Source: JASEJA01 sp038872535
GTDB taxonomy: Archaea; Thermoproteota; Bathyarchaeia; Bathyarchaeales; Bathycorpusculaceae
Reading direction: 5' to 3'
DNA: 64,000 bases
NCBI GenBank assembly: GCA_038872535.1
Contig: JAVZJY010000002.1
Span: 1-64,000, forward strand
Below, piece by piece: positions 1 to 10,564 of this stretch (positions within the stretch are counted from its first letter, which is position 1; each line of letters begins with the position of its first letter). The position numbers and the translations under genes are program-made. The notes beneath the pieces are model-generated. The model made no database searches, was not told where the DNA came from, and saw nothing but the letters and a program-made list of their open reading frames with translations.

Positions 1-1068
1 TGTTGCGTGGATTCTTTCGTCTGACATACCACTAAGCATTTTCCTAACAGTAAGCATAAACTTCACATCAAGACCTAAAATTTCTTCGCATCGTCTCTGA
101 TATGTAACGAGAAAATTTGATGAAAAATCATTTCTGCGCAAAGCTTCATGAATAACTTCAGCCGCAACTCTTGCACAAGACAAGCCAAAGATTAAACCGC
201 CTCCAGTTGTAGGTTTCACTTGAGAAGCAACATCGCCAACAGCCAAAAAACCATCCGAATAAGTTTTTGGAATTGGTCCTCCAAGCGGTATAGAGTGAAA
301 AGTGGTCTGCAAGATTTTTGCTTCGCACAATTTTTTTGACGCTATTGGATGTTTAAGCATAAACCTTTGCAAAAACTCTTTCGGATTCCCACTTTTAACA
401 GCTAATCCAACTTTCGCTTTGTCTTCACCCTTTGGAATTAACCAAGCATAAAAGCCAGGCGCATAATCATTTCCAAGAAAGACTTCAACCGTATCTTGCT
501 CCACATCCTTAACATTTTCAACTTCCGCATGTACACCGTTGACGAGCATGTGACGGTTGAGGGGCGACAGGCGGGTTTGTTTCAGAATTCTTGAAGAGAT
601 TCCTTCGGCATCCACCACAATTTTGGCGAAAAATTTTTCAACTTTTCCCTTCTGTTTGACATACACTCCTTTCACAAGACCATTTTCAAAAATTAGAGAA
701 TCAACATGAGAATTTAGATGATAAGATGCCCCTCTATTTTTTGCCATTTCCGCAACGTATTTGTCAAAAAGAGAACGGTTAATAACACAAGTTATGGGAG
801 AAGGAAAACGGACAGAAAAATCGCAGCCCTTCGGCGAGTGGAAAGTAACCCCATAAAAAGTGTTCTCAACAATCTTCGCTGGAAGCGGATACAAACCTAA
901 ACTTTTAAGACTATTAATTGCCACATGACCTGGACAATGAGTTGGAAAGCCAATTTCTGCGTGTTCCTCAAAAACTTTTACTTTAACTCTAAATTTTGCA
1001 AGGTTCAGCGCTGCAAAGGAGCCGCAAGGTCCGCCTCCAACGATAATGACGTCTGAAAGGTTTTCCAT
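1..1068 (-). CDS. Geranylgeranyl reductase family flavoprotein (partial, C-terminus off the window)
   Basis: The gene reads leftward from an ATG at 1068 and runs off the window edge, so about 356 residues are present and the C-terminus is missing. The N-terminus has the Rossmann FAD motif VIIVGGGPCGS. The middle has the LIPKGEDKAKVGLAV segment and the second FAD-binding signature, a GDVAS-type motif followed by PTTGGGL. These are typical of the geranylgeranyl reductase / digeranylgeranylglycerophospholipid reductase family, which saturates the isoprenoid chains of archaeal membrane lipids. Family membership is clear from the motifs. The exact substrate (lipid or other polyprenyl) is inferred. 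The stop of the next gene upstream (75 aa) is 32 nt away on the same strand, so co-transcription is possible. Confidence 0.85.
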   Translation of the reverse strand, partial: MENLSDVIIVGGGPCGSFAALNLAKFRVKVKVFEEHAEIGFPTHCPGHVAINSLKSLGLYPLPAKIVENTFYGVTFHSPKGCDFSVRFPSPITCVINRSLFDKYVAEMAKNRGASYHLNSHVDSLIFENGLVKGVYVKQKGKVEKFFAKIVVDAEGISSRILKQTRLSPLNRHMLVNGVHAEVENVKDVEQDTVEVFLGNDYAPGFYAWLIPKGEDKAKVGLAVKSGNPKEFLQRFMLKHPIASKKLCEAKILQTTFHSIPLGGPIPKTYSDGFLAVGDVASQVKPTTGGGLIFGLSCARVAAEVIHEALRRNDFSSNFLVTYQRRCEEILGLDVKFMLTVRKMLSGMSDERIHAT

Positions 1069-1100
1069 GATTATACATTAAAAGAGTTTAAATTAAACGC

Positions 1101-1328
1101 TTATGTTAGAAGCTCAACCCTTCTTTTTCCGCGAACCATAGAAGTTGTACGTATCTTTCCAGCAATCTCCAATCGCATAAGAAACTCATTGAAGTCTTTA
1201 AAACCCAAATCATTAAACTCCTCATTTAACGCCTCAAAAAGCTCAGCATCCGTCATGGCACCCTTCTTTTTTAGAATTTCCAACAAAAAATAGTAGGCTG
1301 GATGCGTTTTCCAAGTTTTAACTGGCAA
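1101..1328 (-). CDS. Small conserved winged-helix-like protein, 75 aa
   Basis: This 75-residue protein lies 12 nt downstream of the cdc48 stop on the same strand and is probably co-transcribed with it. The composition (helical blocks YYFLLEILKKKGAMTDAELFEAL and FNEFLMRLEIAGKIRTT, then a short basic strand RGKRRVEL) looks like a compact winged-helix fold with a recognition-type helix and wing. No catalytic residues are visible. I do not recognise a named family. A DNA- or protein-binding role is inferred only from the fold-like pattern. Confidence 0.6.
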   Translation of the reverse strand: MPVKTWKTHPAYYFLLEILKKKGAMTDAELFEALNEEFNDLGFKDFNEFLMRLEIAGKIRTTSMVRGKRRVELLT

Positions 1329-1340
1329 AGTTTTACGCTC

Positions 1341-3512
<2,172 letters not shown>

Positions 3513-3565
3513 TCAGAATTCCCTCCGTTATTATACCATAATACGTTTCAAAGCAAAGATTCATT

Positions 3566-3576
3566 CCTATATAAAT
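3566..3576 (-). promoter_or_regulatory. TATA-box-like promoter element for cdc48
   Basis: Read on the minus strand this is ATTTATATAGG, a good archaeal TATA box lying 54-64 nt upstream of the cdc48 ATG and between cdc48 and the EF-1 beta stop. It would place transcription start roughly 25-30 nt upstream of the ATG. The call rests on sequence pattern only. Confidence 0.5.
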
Positions 3577-3597
3577 GTTTAAAACAACCGTTTAAGG

Positions 3598-3873
3598 TTA
3601 TCTGCTCACCCTACGCACCATAATCGTTTGCACTTGACTTATTTCGCTCACTGTTTCAAGCTTCTTTTCAAATTCATCCAACATGCCAGTTTTGTCTTCT
3701 GGAAATTTTATATGAGCTATCAAAGCCTTTAAGCCAAACGCTATGGGTTCTTCACCATATCCATAAACGGACGCGAACTCTGGCAAGCATTCCTCAATTT
3801 TCTTCTTCAAATCAGTAAAATCCACGATTATGTCTGTCGGAAATATTTTGTACGATATTATCACATTACCCAT
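3598..3873 (-). CDS. ef1b: Translation elongation factor 1 beta (aEF-1 beta)
   Basis: This 91-residue protein has the length and pattern of archaeal EF-1 beta, the guanine-nucleotide exchange factor for EF-1 alpha. It shows the N-terminal strand MGNVIISYKIFPTD, the central VYGYGEEPIAFGLKALIAHIKF (matching the family G-x-E-PIAFGLKAL segment) and the C-terminal strand ISQVQTIMVRRVSR. In many archaea a small zinc-finger gene sits next to it. Here that gene is 14 kb away at 18096. EF-1 beta lies upstream of cdc48 in the same direction, with an 85-nt spacer containing a separate TATA-like element. Confidence 0.92.
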   Translation of the reverse strand: MGNVIISYKIFPTDIIVDFTDLKKKIEECLPEFASVYGYGEEPIAFGLKALIAHIKFPEDKTGMLDEFEKKLETVSEISQVQTIMVRRVSR

Positions 3874-4010
3874 TTAATCTTCTCCTTTACGAATCTTTTC
3901 GCCCTTTAACAATCGGCGAACCTAATTTAAGCTTTGCTCATCCGAATTTTCTAAATGATAATAATGTTATAAGCATTCTAAAGAAAAAGAAATTATAAAA
4001 ATTGGAAGCT

Positions 4011-4292
4011 TTAAGAACGTTCACGATATTCTTCTATTTTTTTGACAAGCTTTTCCACGTTTTCAGGTTTTTCAGCAAATGCCAAAAGTTTTTCGCTGTC
4101 TGGTCCAATAAGGATAAAAAGGGGTTGAAGGTAGAGGCGGGCAAGTTGGGACCAAACGTGGCTTGTTGGTCCAATTGTTTCTAGGAAGAGTAAGGCAACA
4201 CCGTCCATTCTTGAGTCAACTATTTTTTTGGCTATTTTTGAAAGCCACTCTTCATCTTCAGCATTTTCTACGGTTTTTGGTTCCAAGTTCAT
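4011..4292 (-). CDS. Small acidic protein, last gene of the 4-7.3 kb membrane cluster
   Basis: This 93-residue soluble protein has no membrane segment. The N-terminus is acidic (ENAEDEEWLSKIAKKIVDSRMDG) and is followed by a hydrophobic core (VALLFLETIGPTSHVWSQLARLYLQPLFILIG) and a lysine/glutamate-rich helix at the C-terminus. The gene starts 16 nt after the stop of the 236-aa membrane protein on the same strand, so it is very likely the last gene of that operon. I do not recognise a characterised family. A cytosolic accessory role for the membrane proteins is inference from position. Confidence 0.6.
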   Translation of the reverse strand: MNLEPKTVENAEDEEWLSKIAKKIVDSRMDGVALLFLETIGPTSHVWSQLARLYLQPLFILIGPDSEKLLAFAEKPENVEKLVKKIEEYRERS

Positions 4293-4308
4293 GGACGTTT
4301 ACCCTTTG

Positions 4309-5019
4309 CTATTTTCGCCTCATGGCGTAGGCTATTGCAATTACAGCTAATATTAGTGCTATTATGGCAGCATATGGTTGCGGCTGGAAGTATTGCAGGT
4401 ATATTCCTATTAAGAATCCAACCCTTGTCATTATTGTGTTTGCGAATAGGGCTCCGAAGCCAACCATCATTCCATATACTCCTATTAGGAAGAATGCTCT
4501 GTATATCTTATGCACAGATGTTGATTTTCCTTCTGCCTTTGGAAACAGTGTAAATATGAAGTAGGTTAATCCGCCTAAGGTTATTAAGACCATGAGCCAG
4601 TTGTTAAAGGTTGCCAGCAAATCTGTAGGCGTCCAAAGGGGCACAATGGCAGCATTTACCTGCTTTATTATGTTAGCCATTGGAGCTGTTCTTAAAGCTA
4701 AGGCTGCACCTACGGCAACGTTTACGCCTATGCCATATCTTGCAACCCAATAATACTTCTTTGAGTATTTCATGAAGAATGTAAGCCCTAACAGCAATGG
4801 TATTATTAGATGCCAATTTGCCGCAATGTCTTTGCCCAAAGGAACAAAGGCAGTTTTGTTTAAACTATCTAATGAAAGTGCTATGGAATAGCCTGCTGCT
4901 GTTCCAACGAATAAGTGTTCAGCAAAGCGATATAAAGCGTTGTCTTTGTATACAAAGCTGTAAATCCACACCACTATGACGGCTGCAAGCCAAGCACCCA
5001 TTAATTCTACTTCGCTCAT
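4309..5019 (-). CDS. Polytopic membrane protein of uncharacterised cluster, 236 aa
   Basis: The protein has seven or eight predicted membrane segments, for example around residues 4-22, 36-52, 68-84, 95-111, 141-159, 175-194 and 216-234, and ends with a positively charged RRK tail. There are no obvious catalytic or metal-binding motifs. The start ATG overlaps the stop of the upstream gene by 4 nt, so the two are translationally coupled. It is the third gene of the leftward operon 7346-4011. I recognise no named transporter family. It may form the membrane core of an unknown complex with the two membrane-anchored proteins upstream, but that is inference. Confidence 0.65.
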   Translation of the reverse strand: MSEVELMGAWLAAVIVVWIYSFVYKDNALYRFAEHLFVGTAAGYSIALSLDSLNKTAFVPLGKDIAANWHLIIPLLLGLTFFMKYSKKYYWVARYGIGVNVAVGAALALRTAPMANIIKQVNAAIVPLWTPTDLLATFNNWLMVLITLGGLTYFIFTLFPKAEGKSTSVHKIYRAFFLIGVYGMMVGFGALFANTIMTRVGFLIGIYLQYFQPQPYAAIIALILAVIAIAYAMRRK

Positions 5020-5870
5020 TTCTTCTCACCCCTCTTAGAGAGTTTTGTGTAGGCAAACACTATGTTTCCCACGATGATGAATACCAGAATGAGTCCATGG
5101 GCGAAGCTTTGAGCATCCATTGAAGCAATGCCTAAACCCTTCCTCCCAACAAGAAGTTCGTATTCTGCTGCTGACCTTTGTCCCGTAAGCATGCCGACCG
5201 CTTGTCCAGCGTTAACGTATGGTTCAATTGATGGAGCAATGACGCTGAGTGCTCCAAATAGTAGAGGCGTGTGGTAGGGAGTGTACCACTGGCGGACATA
5301 CCATCCAAAAGTGTCTGTTCCAGATGATGCAACAAAAACTAGCTCATAAGCTGAGGCATTATTAGCTTCCTGTATTAAGGGCAAACTTGAAGTTGGATTG
5401 CCATAATTATCCGTTGCAACAGTTCCAGTAATACTCTTTGCTAAGGAGGCTACTGCTGACTCTTGACCTGCAATGTATCCCAAGAAAACGTAGTCCTCTC
5501 CATATGTTTTACCTTCAAACACATCAGGAGCTGAAGCTTGCAAAAATTGAAACGCAAGCGGACCATAAGTTATCGTTGAAAGGAACACTAGCTTACAATC
5601 TTTCTCAAATAACTGCTTCATGACAGCTATGACTTGCGGTTCCAATTCAGCTCTTGCAGCCACCTCATAGTATATTTCTATAAGAACGTGTGAACCGGGC
5701 GGAAGTTTGCTATTATCTTGTATGTAGTCGTAAACTGCCCTTGTGCGTGATGAAATTCCTATTGGAAGACCAACTGGATAAATCAGAGGAAGTATTATTG
5801 CGATAATGAGCAATGTGTACAATAGCTGCCGTGTGCTTAAGATTTTATCAATTTTTTCTATTGCTGTCAT
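5016..5870 (-). CDS. Membrane-anchored protein with large extracytoplasmic or cytoplasmic domain, 284 aa
   Basis: One hydrophobic segment near the N-terminus (LLYTLLIIAIILPLIYPVGL) and one near the C-terminus (LILVFIIVGNIVFAY) bracket a soluble domain of about 200 residues. That domain contains the alternating strand/helix segments PPGSHVLIEIYYEVAARAEL, CKLVFLSTITYGP and YELVFVASSGTDTFGWYVRQW, a Rossmann-like pattern. The ATG at 5870 lies 2 nt after the previous stop with a purine-rich AGAAGGGA upstream. An ATG at 5894 would overlap the previous gene. The topology is the same as that of the DUF6754-like protein at 6555. No characterised family recognised. Confidence 0.6.
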   Translation of the reverse strand: MTAIEKIDKILSTRQLLYTLLIIAIILPLIYPVGLPIGISSRTRAVYDYIQDNSKLPPGSHVLIEIYYEVAARAELEPQVIAVMKQLFEKDCKLVFLSTITYGPLAFQFLQASAPDVFEGKTYGEDYVFLGYIAGQESAVASLAKSITGTVATDNYGNPTSSLPLIQEANNASAYELVFVASSGTDTFGWYVRQWYTPYHTPLLFGALSVIAPSIEPYVNAGQAVGMLTGQRSAAEYELLVGRKGLGIASMDAQSFAHGLILVFIIVGNIVFAYTKLSKRGEKK

Positions 5871-5872
5871 GT

Positions 5873-6541
5873 CTATTCCCTTCTTCCCATCCAAGTGGTT
5901 TCTTTGCCCAACAGAAGCCTAAGCCCCAGTATGATAATTCCAAAGCCTAAACCCATAGTAATGGGTCTAAACGCTGCAGTGTTCGGAACTGTCATTATCC
6001 AGTCTCTTATAGGAAGCAAACCACTCCACAGTAATTCTCCTAGGCTTGTATTTCCGAGCATTACGAGAATAGCCACTATTAGCAAGAGAAGTGCTGGTGG
6101 GTTTCTGACTCGAAAGGCTCTATAAGAGGCTGAAGCTATGTAAAAAATTAGTATCGAATACATTGCGGCATCAGAAGGCGCATAAATGTATGTGTAAAGC
6201 CATTGAAAGTTTGGCTGTGTTGGTATTGAAATTCCTGAAGATAGGGCTATAACCGCAAAGGCAACCATTACTACCTCCATAATCATAACTATGCCACTAA
6301 AGAACACTTGTTTAGGCTCCTTCTTTCGGCTCTGATTTATGTGGTACCGTAATATGTCTACGCCTCCAACAATGGCGGCTATAGCCGTTACTACAACAAC
6401 CCAATCAGTCAGAGCTTTATCCCAAGTGTTAAACGCTGTCCTCACTTCGCTGCTTATGTAAAAGAAGTAAAAGATCACCATCAACAGTATTATTATTGTC
6501 ACGATTATTTGCGGAATATTTCTCCTTACTACAGCACCCAT
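5873..6541 (-). CDS. Polytopic membrane protein of uncharacterised cluster, 222 aa
   Basis: About six hydrophobic segments cover most of the protein (IIVTIIILLMVIFYFFYI, VVVVTAIAAIVGGVDIL, FSGIVMIMEVVMVAFAVIAL, MYSILIFYIASASY, ALLLLIVAILVMLGN and MGLGFGIIILGLRLLLG). A basic loop NQSRKKEPKQ follows the second. There are no recognisable transport or redox motifs. It starts 13 nt after the stop of the DUF6754-like gene and is second in the operon. Function unknown. A structural membrane subunit is the simplest reading. Confidence 0.65.
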   Translation of the reverse strand: MGAVVRRNIPQIIVTIIILLMVIFYFFYISSEVRTAFNTWDKALTDWVVVVTAIAAIVGGVDILRYHINQSRKKEPKQVFFSGIVMIMEVVMVAFAVIALSSGISIPTQPNFQWLYTYIYAPSDAAMYSILIFYIASASYRAFRVRNPPALLLLIVAILVMLGNTSLGELLWSGLLPIRDWIMTVPNTAAFRPITMGLGFGIIILGLRLLLGKETTWMGRRE

Positions 6542-6554
6542 TTCATTTCACCCC

Positions 6555-7346
6555 TTACATCACCAGATAAGTCGCCAGTTTAATGCCCAGTGGCAGCAAC
6601 ACAAGACCCACCACTATTAGAACCCATGAAAGCAGTTTTCCTATGTCCTGTCCTCTTATAGACGCTAACGTCACATTGTCTCCAGAAGCCATAGCACCAG
6701 CAGCGAATATCTCCTCTCCTATGAAGGAATAGTCAGCAGCCAAGACGAAGAAGGGAATTTGAGTTTCACGGGCTGTCCCAGCAACTTGAAAAGCTCCGCC
6801 AGCAGCACCTGCCTCAACAAATATTAGCGATTCAGCCCAGAAAGGTCCAACCATTATGTTTGTTCCAGCATTTTCTCTCTGTATTGTTGCCTGCACAGCT
6901 GAAGCATAAGCGAACTGCTGGTCTGTCAAATACCTCACATTGTATGTAACATTGTAAAGTTCTGGTTTTCCAGCAGAGTAATACGCATCGCGGATGACCT
7001 CTTCTTCTGCTGCTATAAGCTCTGGAACCCCAAGAGTTGAAACGAGATTCGCACCGTATTTGCCACAGAGCTTTGCCACGTGATTTAGCACACCTAAACC
7101 AGCAAGATATTGAGGAGCCATAGAAGTAGATAGTGGACCGTACCCAAGAGTGAAGTGCACTGGTCTGCCCATTTCAACAGACCTTGCAACACCCTCTTCT
7201 ATAGCGTCAAAGGCAGCTATCTTCCTAACAGGAATCGGTTTGCCTCCCTTAGCTTTCCTCATGAAATAGTAGCCCGCAAGCATAAGAAACACTAGCAAAG
7301 CAAAAGGAACCACTCCAGCTTTCGAATAAATGATGTCCATTGCCAT
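6555..7346 (-). CDS. DUF6754-like membrane-anchored protein, first gene of the uncharacterised operon
   Basis: The 263-aa product has an N-terminal membrane segment (VVPFALLVFLMLAGYYFM), a soluble domain of about 190 residues and a C-terminal membrane segment (LLSWVLIVVGLVLLPLGIKL). The soluble part contains the conserved-looking stretches GRPVHFTLGYGPLSTS, YGANLVSTLGVPELIAAEEEV and GTARETQIPFFVLAADYSFIGEEIFAAGAM. From memory this resembles DUF6754, a family seen in Chloroflexi and archaea. That assignment needs a profile search. An open frame continues upstream to 7457, but a TATA box at 7399-7407 and an AAGGAG just before 7346 favour this start (7340 is also possible). Confidence 0.6.
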   Translation of the reverse strand: MAMDIIYSKAGVVPFALLVFLMLAGYYFMRKAKGGKPIPVRKIAAFDAIEEGVARSVEMGRPVHFTLGYGPLSTSMAPQYLAGLGVLNHVAKLCGKYGANLVSTLGVPELIAAEEEVIRDAYYSAGKPELYNVTYNVRYLTDQQFAYASAVQATIQRENAGTNIMVGPFWAESLIFVEAGAAGGAFQVAGTARETQIPFFVLAADYSFIGEEIFAAGAMASGDNVTLASIRGQDIGKLLSWVLIVVGLVLLPLGIKLATYLVM

Positions 7347-7398
7347 TTTTCTCCTTTTTCCATTTTTGAAAAACAATGTTCCATATAGGCAGCATTTA

Positions 7399-7407
7399 TT
7401 ATATAAG
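7399..7407 (-). promoter_or_regulatory. TATA box for the leftward membrane operon
   Basis: The minus strand reads CTTATATAA. A transcript starting about 27 nt downstream would begin near 7375 and give a short leader before the ATG at 7346. A second, weaker CTATAT lies at 7382-7387. This supports one leftward transcript covering 7346-4011. Confidence 0.5.
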
Positions 7408-7548
7408 ATTTTCCAGATGCCATAAGAGAAAAGCACAGAAAAAGCCTTTAAAGACAAAAACCAAACGCAAGTGGAAGCTATTCACAAAAGAACCCTACTT
7501 CATCGAGTAATGACATTTTCATTAATATTCCAATACTTTCAGAAATAA

Positions 7549-7557
7549 CATATATAA
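7549..7557 (+). promoter_or_regulatory. TATA box for the GlmL-like gene
   Basis: The plus strand reads CATATATAA about 40-47 nt upstream of the ATG at 7596. It faces the leftward operon promoter across an AT-rich spacer of about 140 nt, so the two arms of the cluster are divergently transcribed from one intergenic region. Confidence 0.45.
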
Positions 7558-7595
7558 CTCTCCAAATTCTTATAACTCAGAAAACGCTGGTCAAA

Positions 7596-9428
7596 ATGGA
7601 GCCAAAATTCATCCTAGCAACCGATGTGGGAAGCACCACAACCAAAGCCAGATTTTTCGGCAAAATTAGGGATGAGTGGAAATTTCTCTCCAGCGGTGAA
7701 GCACCCACAACGGTTGAAAAACCCGTGGAAGACGTAACGATGGGAATAAGAAACGCCGTAAGAGAAGTGGAAGAGCTCACAGGCCATAAGATAATAGATT
7801 ACGAATGTGAAGAATTACGGTTCCTAATGCCCCACAAAGGAGAAAACACCGGAATAGACGTTTACGTCTCAACAAGCAGCGCCGGCGGAGGACTCCAAAT
7901 GCTCGTTCAAGGAGTAGTCAAAAGCATAACCGCAGAAAGCGCCCAAAGAGCAGCCCTCGGAGCCGGAGCCATAGTAATGGATGTCCTTTCAGTAGATGAT
8001 GGACGAGACACTTATGAAAAAATAAGCGCCCTAAGGTTTCTCAGACCAGACATAGTATTGCTTGCAGGCGGGATAGATGGAGGAACGAAATCGCATGTGT
8101 TGGAAATGGCCGAAATATTAGCCATGGCTAAACCCCGCCCAAGATTTGAAATAGAATTCCTCCTACCAGTGGTCTATGCTGGAAATAAAGATGCGAGGGA
8201 AGATGTAAAGAAAACGTTATGCGAAAATTTTGACGTGAGAATAACAGACAACCTTAGACCCATGTTAGAAGTTGAAAAGGTAGAACCAGCAAGAGACGCC
8301 ATTTTAGGATTATTTATGGAACACGTAATGGCGCATGCCCCAGGATATGAAAAGCTCAAAAAATTAGTTTCAACAAACATCATGCCAACACCAGCCGCCG
8401 AAGGAATGATGGTTAGAAAATTTTCTGAATTAAAATGTGTAAACAGCATCGGCGTAGGACTTGGAGGAGCCACAACAAACGTATACTCATACTTTGACGG
8501 AAGATTCCTAAGAACCGTCAGCGCAAACTTGGGAATGAGCTACAGCGTAGGCAACGTCCTAAAAGAAGCAAGCATTAAAAACGTGAAAAAGTGGACCCCA
8601 TTCCAAATAAGCGAAGAAGAAATCATGGGCATAGTCTACAACAAAATGATAAGACCAACAACAATCCCCATGACTTTTGAAGACTTAGTCGTAGAACATG
8701 CCCTCGCCAGAGAATCAATAAGAATGGCCTTCAACCACCACAAATACCTTGCAAGAGAACTCAAAGGCGTAAAAAAGGAAAGAACAATCTCCGACATTTT
8801 CGAAGAAGTCAAAACCGAAGACACTTACCTAGACGTATATAGAATTAATTATATAATAGGCACTGGAGGGCTACTCTCAAGAGCCCCGAGAAGAAGTCAA
8901 TCAATGATGATGCTGACAGACGCCTTCCAACCAGTAGGTTTCACATCCCTAGCTCAAGACAGCGTATTCATGATGCCACATTTAGGCGTACTCTCCACAA
9001 TCCACCCAGAAATAGCCCTACATGTATTCGAAAAAGAATGCCTCATATACCTTGGAACACTAATAGCCGGGGCAGGCATAAGCAAACCAGGCGCCAAAGT
9101 AGCCGATATAACAATAGAATATGGAAATGGAAAGAAAGACAATTTTGAACTACAATTCAGCAAAATAGTAAAAGTTGAAATCCCATACGAAAAAACCGTG
9201 AACGTCAAAGTATCCCCATCCAGCGAATTTAACTTCGGAGCGGGCTTCGGAAGAAATGTTGAAAAAACCGTAAGAGGCGGAGTAGTTGGTTTAGTGTTTG
9301 ATGGAAGAGGAAGACCAATACACATACCCGAAGACGAAAAGGAAAGATTCACCGCAATATTAGACTGGTACTCCTCCATGAACCTTTACCCCAAAGAAAA
9401 AATTGAAAAATGGAGAAGCCAACTATGA
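7596..9428 (+). CDS. GlmL/MutL-like ASKHA-fold ATPase
   Basis: This 610-aa protein matches the GlmL (MutL) family, ASKHA-fold ATPases named after the reactivating chaperone of coenzyme-B12 glutamate mutase. The N-terminal phosphate-binding loop is ILATDVGSTTTKARFF. Later nucleotide-binding motifs include DIVLLAGGIDGGTKS, the SIGVGLGGATTNVYSYFDGRF segment near residue 285 and IIGTGGLLSRAPR near 425. No glutamate mutase (GlmE/GlmS-mutase) genes are nearby. Instead it is coupled by a 4-nt overlap to a barrel-sandwich/KOW-like gene and is divergent from a membrane operon. The role here is probably different from mutase repair. That is inference. Confidence 0.85.
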   Translation: MEPKFILATDVGSTTTKARFFGKIRDEWKFLSSGEAPTTVEKPVEDVTMGIRNAVREVEELTGHKIIDYECEELRFLMPHKGENTGIDVYVSTSSAGGGLQMLVQGVVKSITAESAQRAALGAGAIVMDVLSVDDGRDTYEKISALRFLRPDIVLLAGGIDGGTKSHVLEMAEILAMAKPRPRFEIEFLLPVVYAGNKDAREDVKKTLCENFDVRITDNLRPMLEVEKVEPARDAILGLFMEHVMAHAPGYEKLKKLVSTNIMPTPAAEGMMVRKFSELKCVNSIGVGLGGATTNVYSYFDGRFLRTVSANLGMSYSVGNVLKEASIKNVKKWTPFQISEEEIMGIVYNKMIRPTTIPMTFEDLVVEHALARESIRMAFNHHKYLARELKGVKKERTISDIFEEVKTEDTYLDVYRINYIIGTGGLLSRAPRRSQSMMMLTDAFQPVGFTSLAQDSVFMMPHLGVLSTIHPEIALHVFEKECLIYLGTLIAGAGISKPGAKVADITIEYGNGKKDNFELQFSKIVKVEIPYEKTVNVKVSPSSEFNFGAGFGRNVEKTVRGGVVGLVFDGRGRPIHIPEDEKERFTAILDWYSSMNLYPKEKIEKWRSQL

Positions 9429-10564
9429 AAGCTTCCAAAGAAAGCTTCGCTTACACTCCAGGATTAAAGGTAACCCCATGCACATACATAAGGAGAAAAC
9501 GCAGCTTACCCTTAAAAGGCGAAATCCTCGTTAAAAAGGGAGAAAACGTCAATTTCGACACAACCGTCGCAACATGCTGCATCGAAGGAGCACCATACAT
9601 TGTTAAGATAGCAGAACTCTTGGATGTAGACCCAGAAGAAACCGTACGCTACATACTAAAGAAAGAAGGAGAAAACGTAAGTAAAGGAGAACTCTTAGCA
9701 AGACGCACCTCTTTATTCGGACTTATAAATAAGAAAGTAACCGCAGAAGTAAGCGGCGTAATAGAACGAATAAACGAGATTACAGGCCACTTAACAATAA
9801 GGGAACCCCCAAAAAATGTGGAAGTTAAAGCCTACATTAAAGGAAAAGTTGACGAAGTAATGCCTAACGAGGCAGCCATAATAGGAACTTACGCAGCCTT
9901 CATTCAAGGAATAATAGGCTTCTCTGGAGAAAGATTCGGAGAGCTCAAGATGGCTGTGTCAAATCCGGAGCAAGTCCTTGACGCTGACATGATAACGGAG
10001 AATGATGCTGGAAAAATAATTGTTGGAGGCTCCCTCGTAACATATGAAGCCCTAGAAAAAGCCCGAAAAATAAAAGTGAATGGAATAGTTGTGGGAGGCG
10101 CCAGAATGGAAGATTTGGAGAGTATTCTCAAAACAAGGATAGGGGTAGCCATAACGGGTAGAGAAGATATAGATTTCACGTTAATTCTCACCGAAGGATT
10201 TGGAAAACTGCCAATGTCTGAAAACACCTTCCAAATATTAAAAGAAAATGAAGGAAGGATAGCGGCAATTAACGGCACAACTCAGGTTAGGGCAGGCGTT
10301 CTGAGGCCAGAAATAATAATACCATTAGAAGTCAGCGAACGTGCTCGAAGAGAAAAAGAACTTGAAGAAGGAAAAATGAAAGTTGGAAGCATAGTTAGGA
10401 TAATAAGGTTTCCATATTTTGGGGCTGTTGGAAAAGTCATAGAACTTCCAATAGAGTTGAATAAAATAGAAACAGAATCCATCGTGAGAGTTGTTAGAAT
10501 AGAACTGTTAGATGGAAGAAAAGTTTTAGTTCCAAGAGCCAATGTTGAAATTGTAGCAGACTAA
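9425..10564 (+). CDS. GlmL partner protein with barrel-sandwich and KOW-like regions
   Basis: The protein is 379 residues if translated from the ATG at 9425, which overlaps the GlmL stop as ATGA. Residues about 15-140 resemble a barrel-sandwich hybrid (lipoyl/biotinyl-like) fold, with PLKGEILVKKGENV, GENVSKGELLARR and VTAEVSGVIERI, but there is no lysine in an MKM-type attachment site. The middle holds GKIIVGGSLVTYEAL and VNGIVVGGARMEDLES. The last 60 residues (VGSIVRIIRFPYFGAVGKVIEL through DGRKVLVPRANVEIV) look like a KOW/SH3-like domain. I know no function. It is clearly the translational partner of the GlmL-like ATPase. Confidence 0.65.
   Translation: MKASKESFAYTPGLKVTPCTYIRRKRSLPLKGEILVKKGENVNFDTTVATCCIEGAPYIVKIAELLDVDPEETVRYILKKEGENVSKGELLARRTSLFGLINKKVTAEVSGVIERINEITGHLTIREPPKNVEVKAYIKGKVDEVMPNEAAIIGTYAAFIQGIIGFSGERFGELKMAVSNPEQVLDADMITENDAGKIIVGGSLVTYEALEKARKIKVNGIVVGGARMEDLESILKTRIGVAITGREDIDFTLILTEGFGKLPMSENTFQILKENEGRIAAINGTTQVRAGVLRPEIIIPLEVSERARREKELEEGKMKVGSIVRIIRFPYFGAVGKVIELPIELNKIETESIVRVVRIELLDGRKVLVPRANVEIVAD

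Noticed and set aside
7347..7457. Longer N-terminus for the DUF6754-like gene
   Set aside because: The extension lies across the predicted promoter and has atypical composition; the ribosome binding site supports the start at 7346 or 7340.
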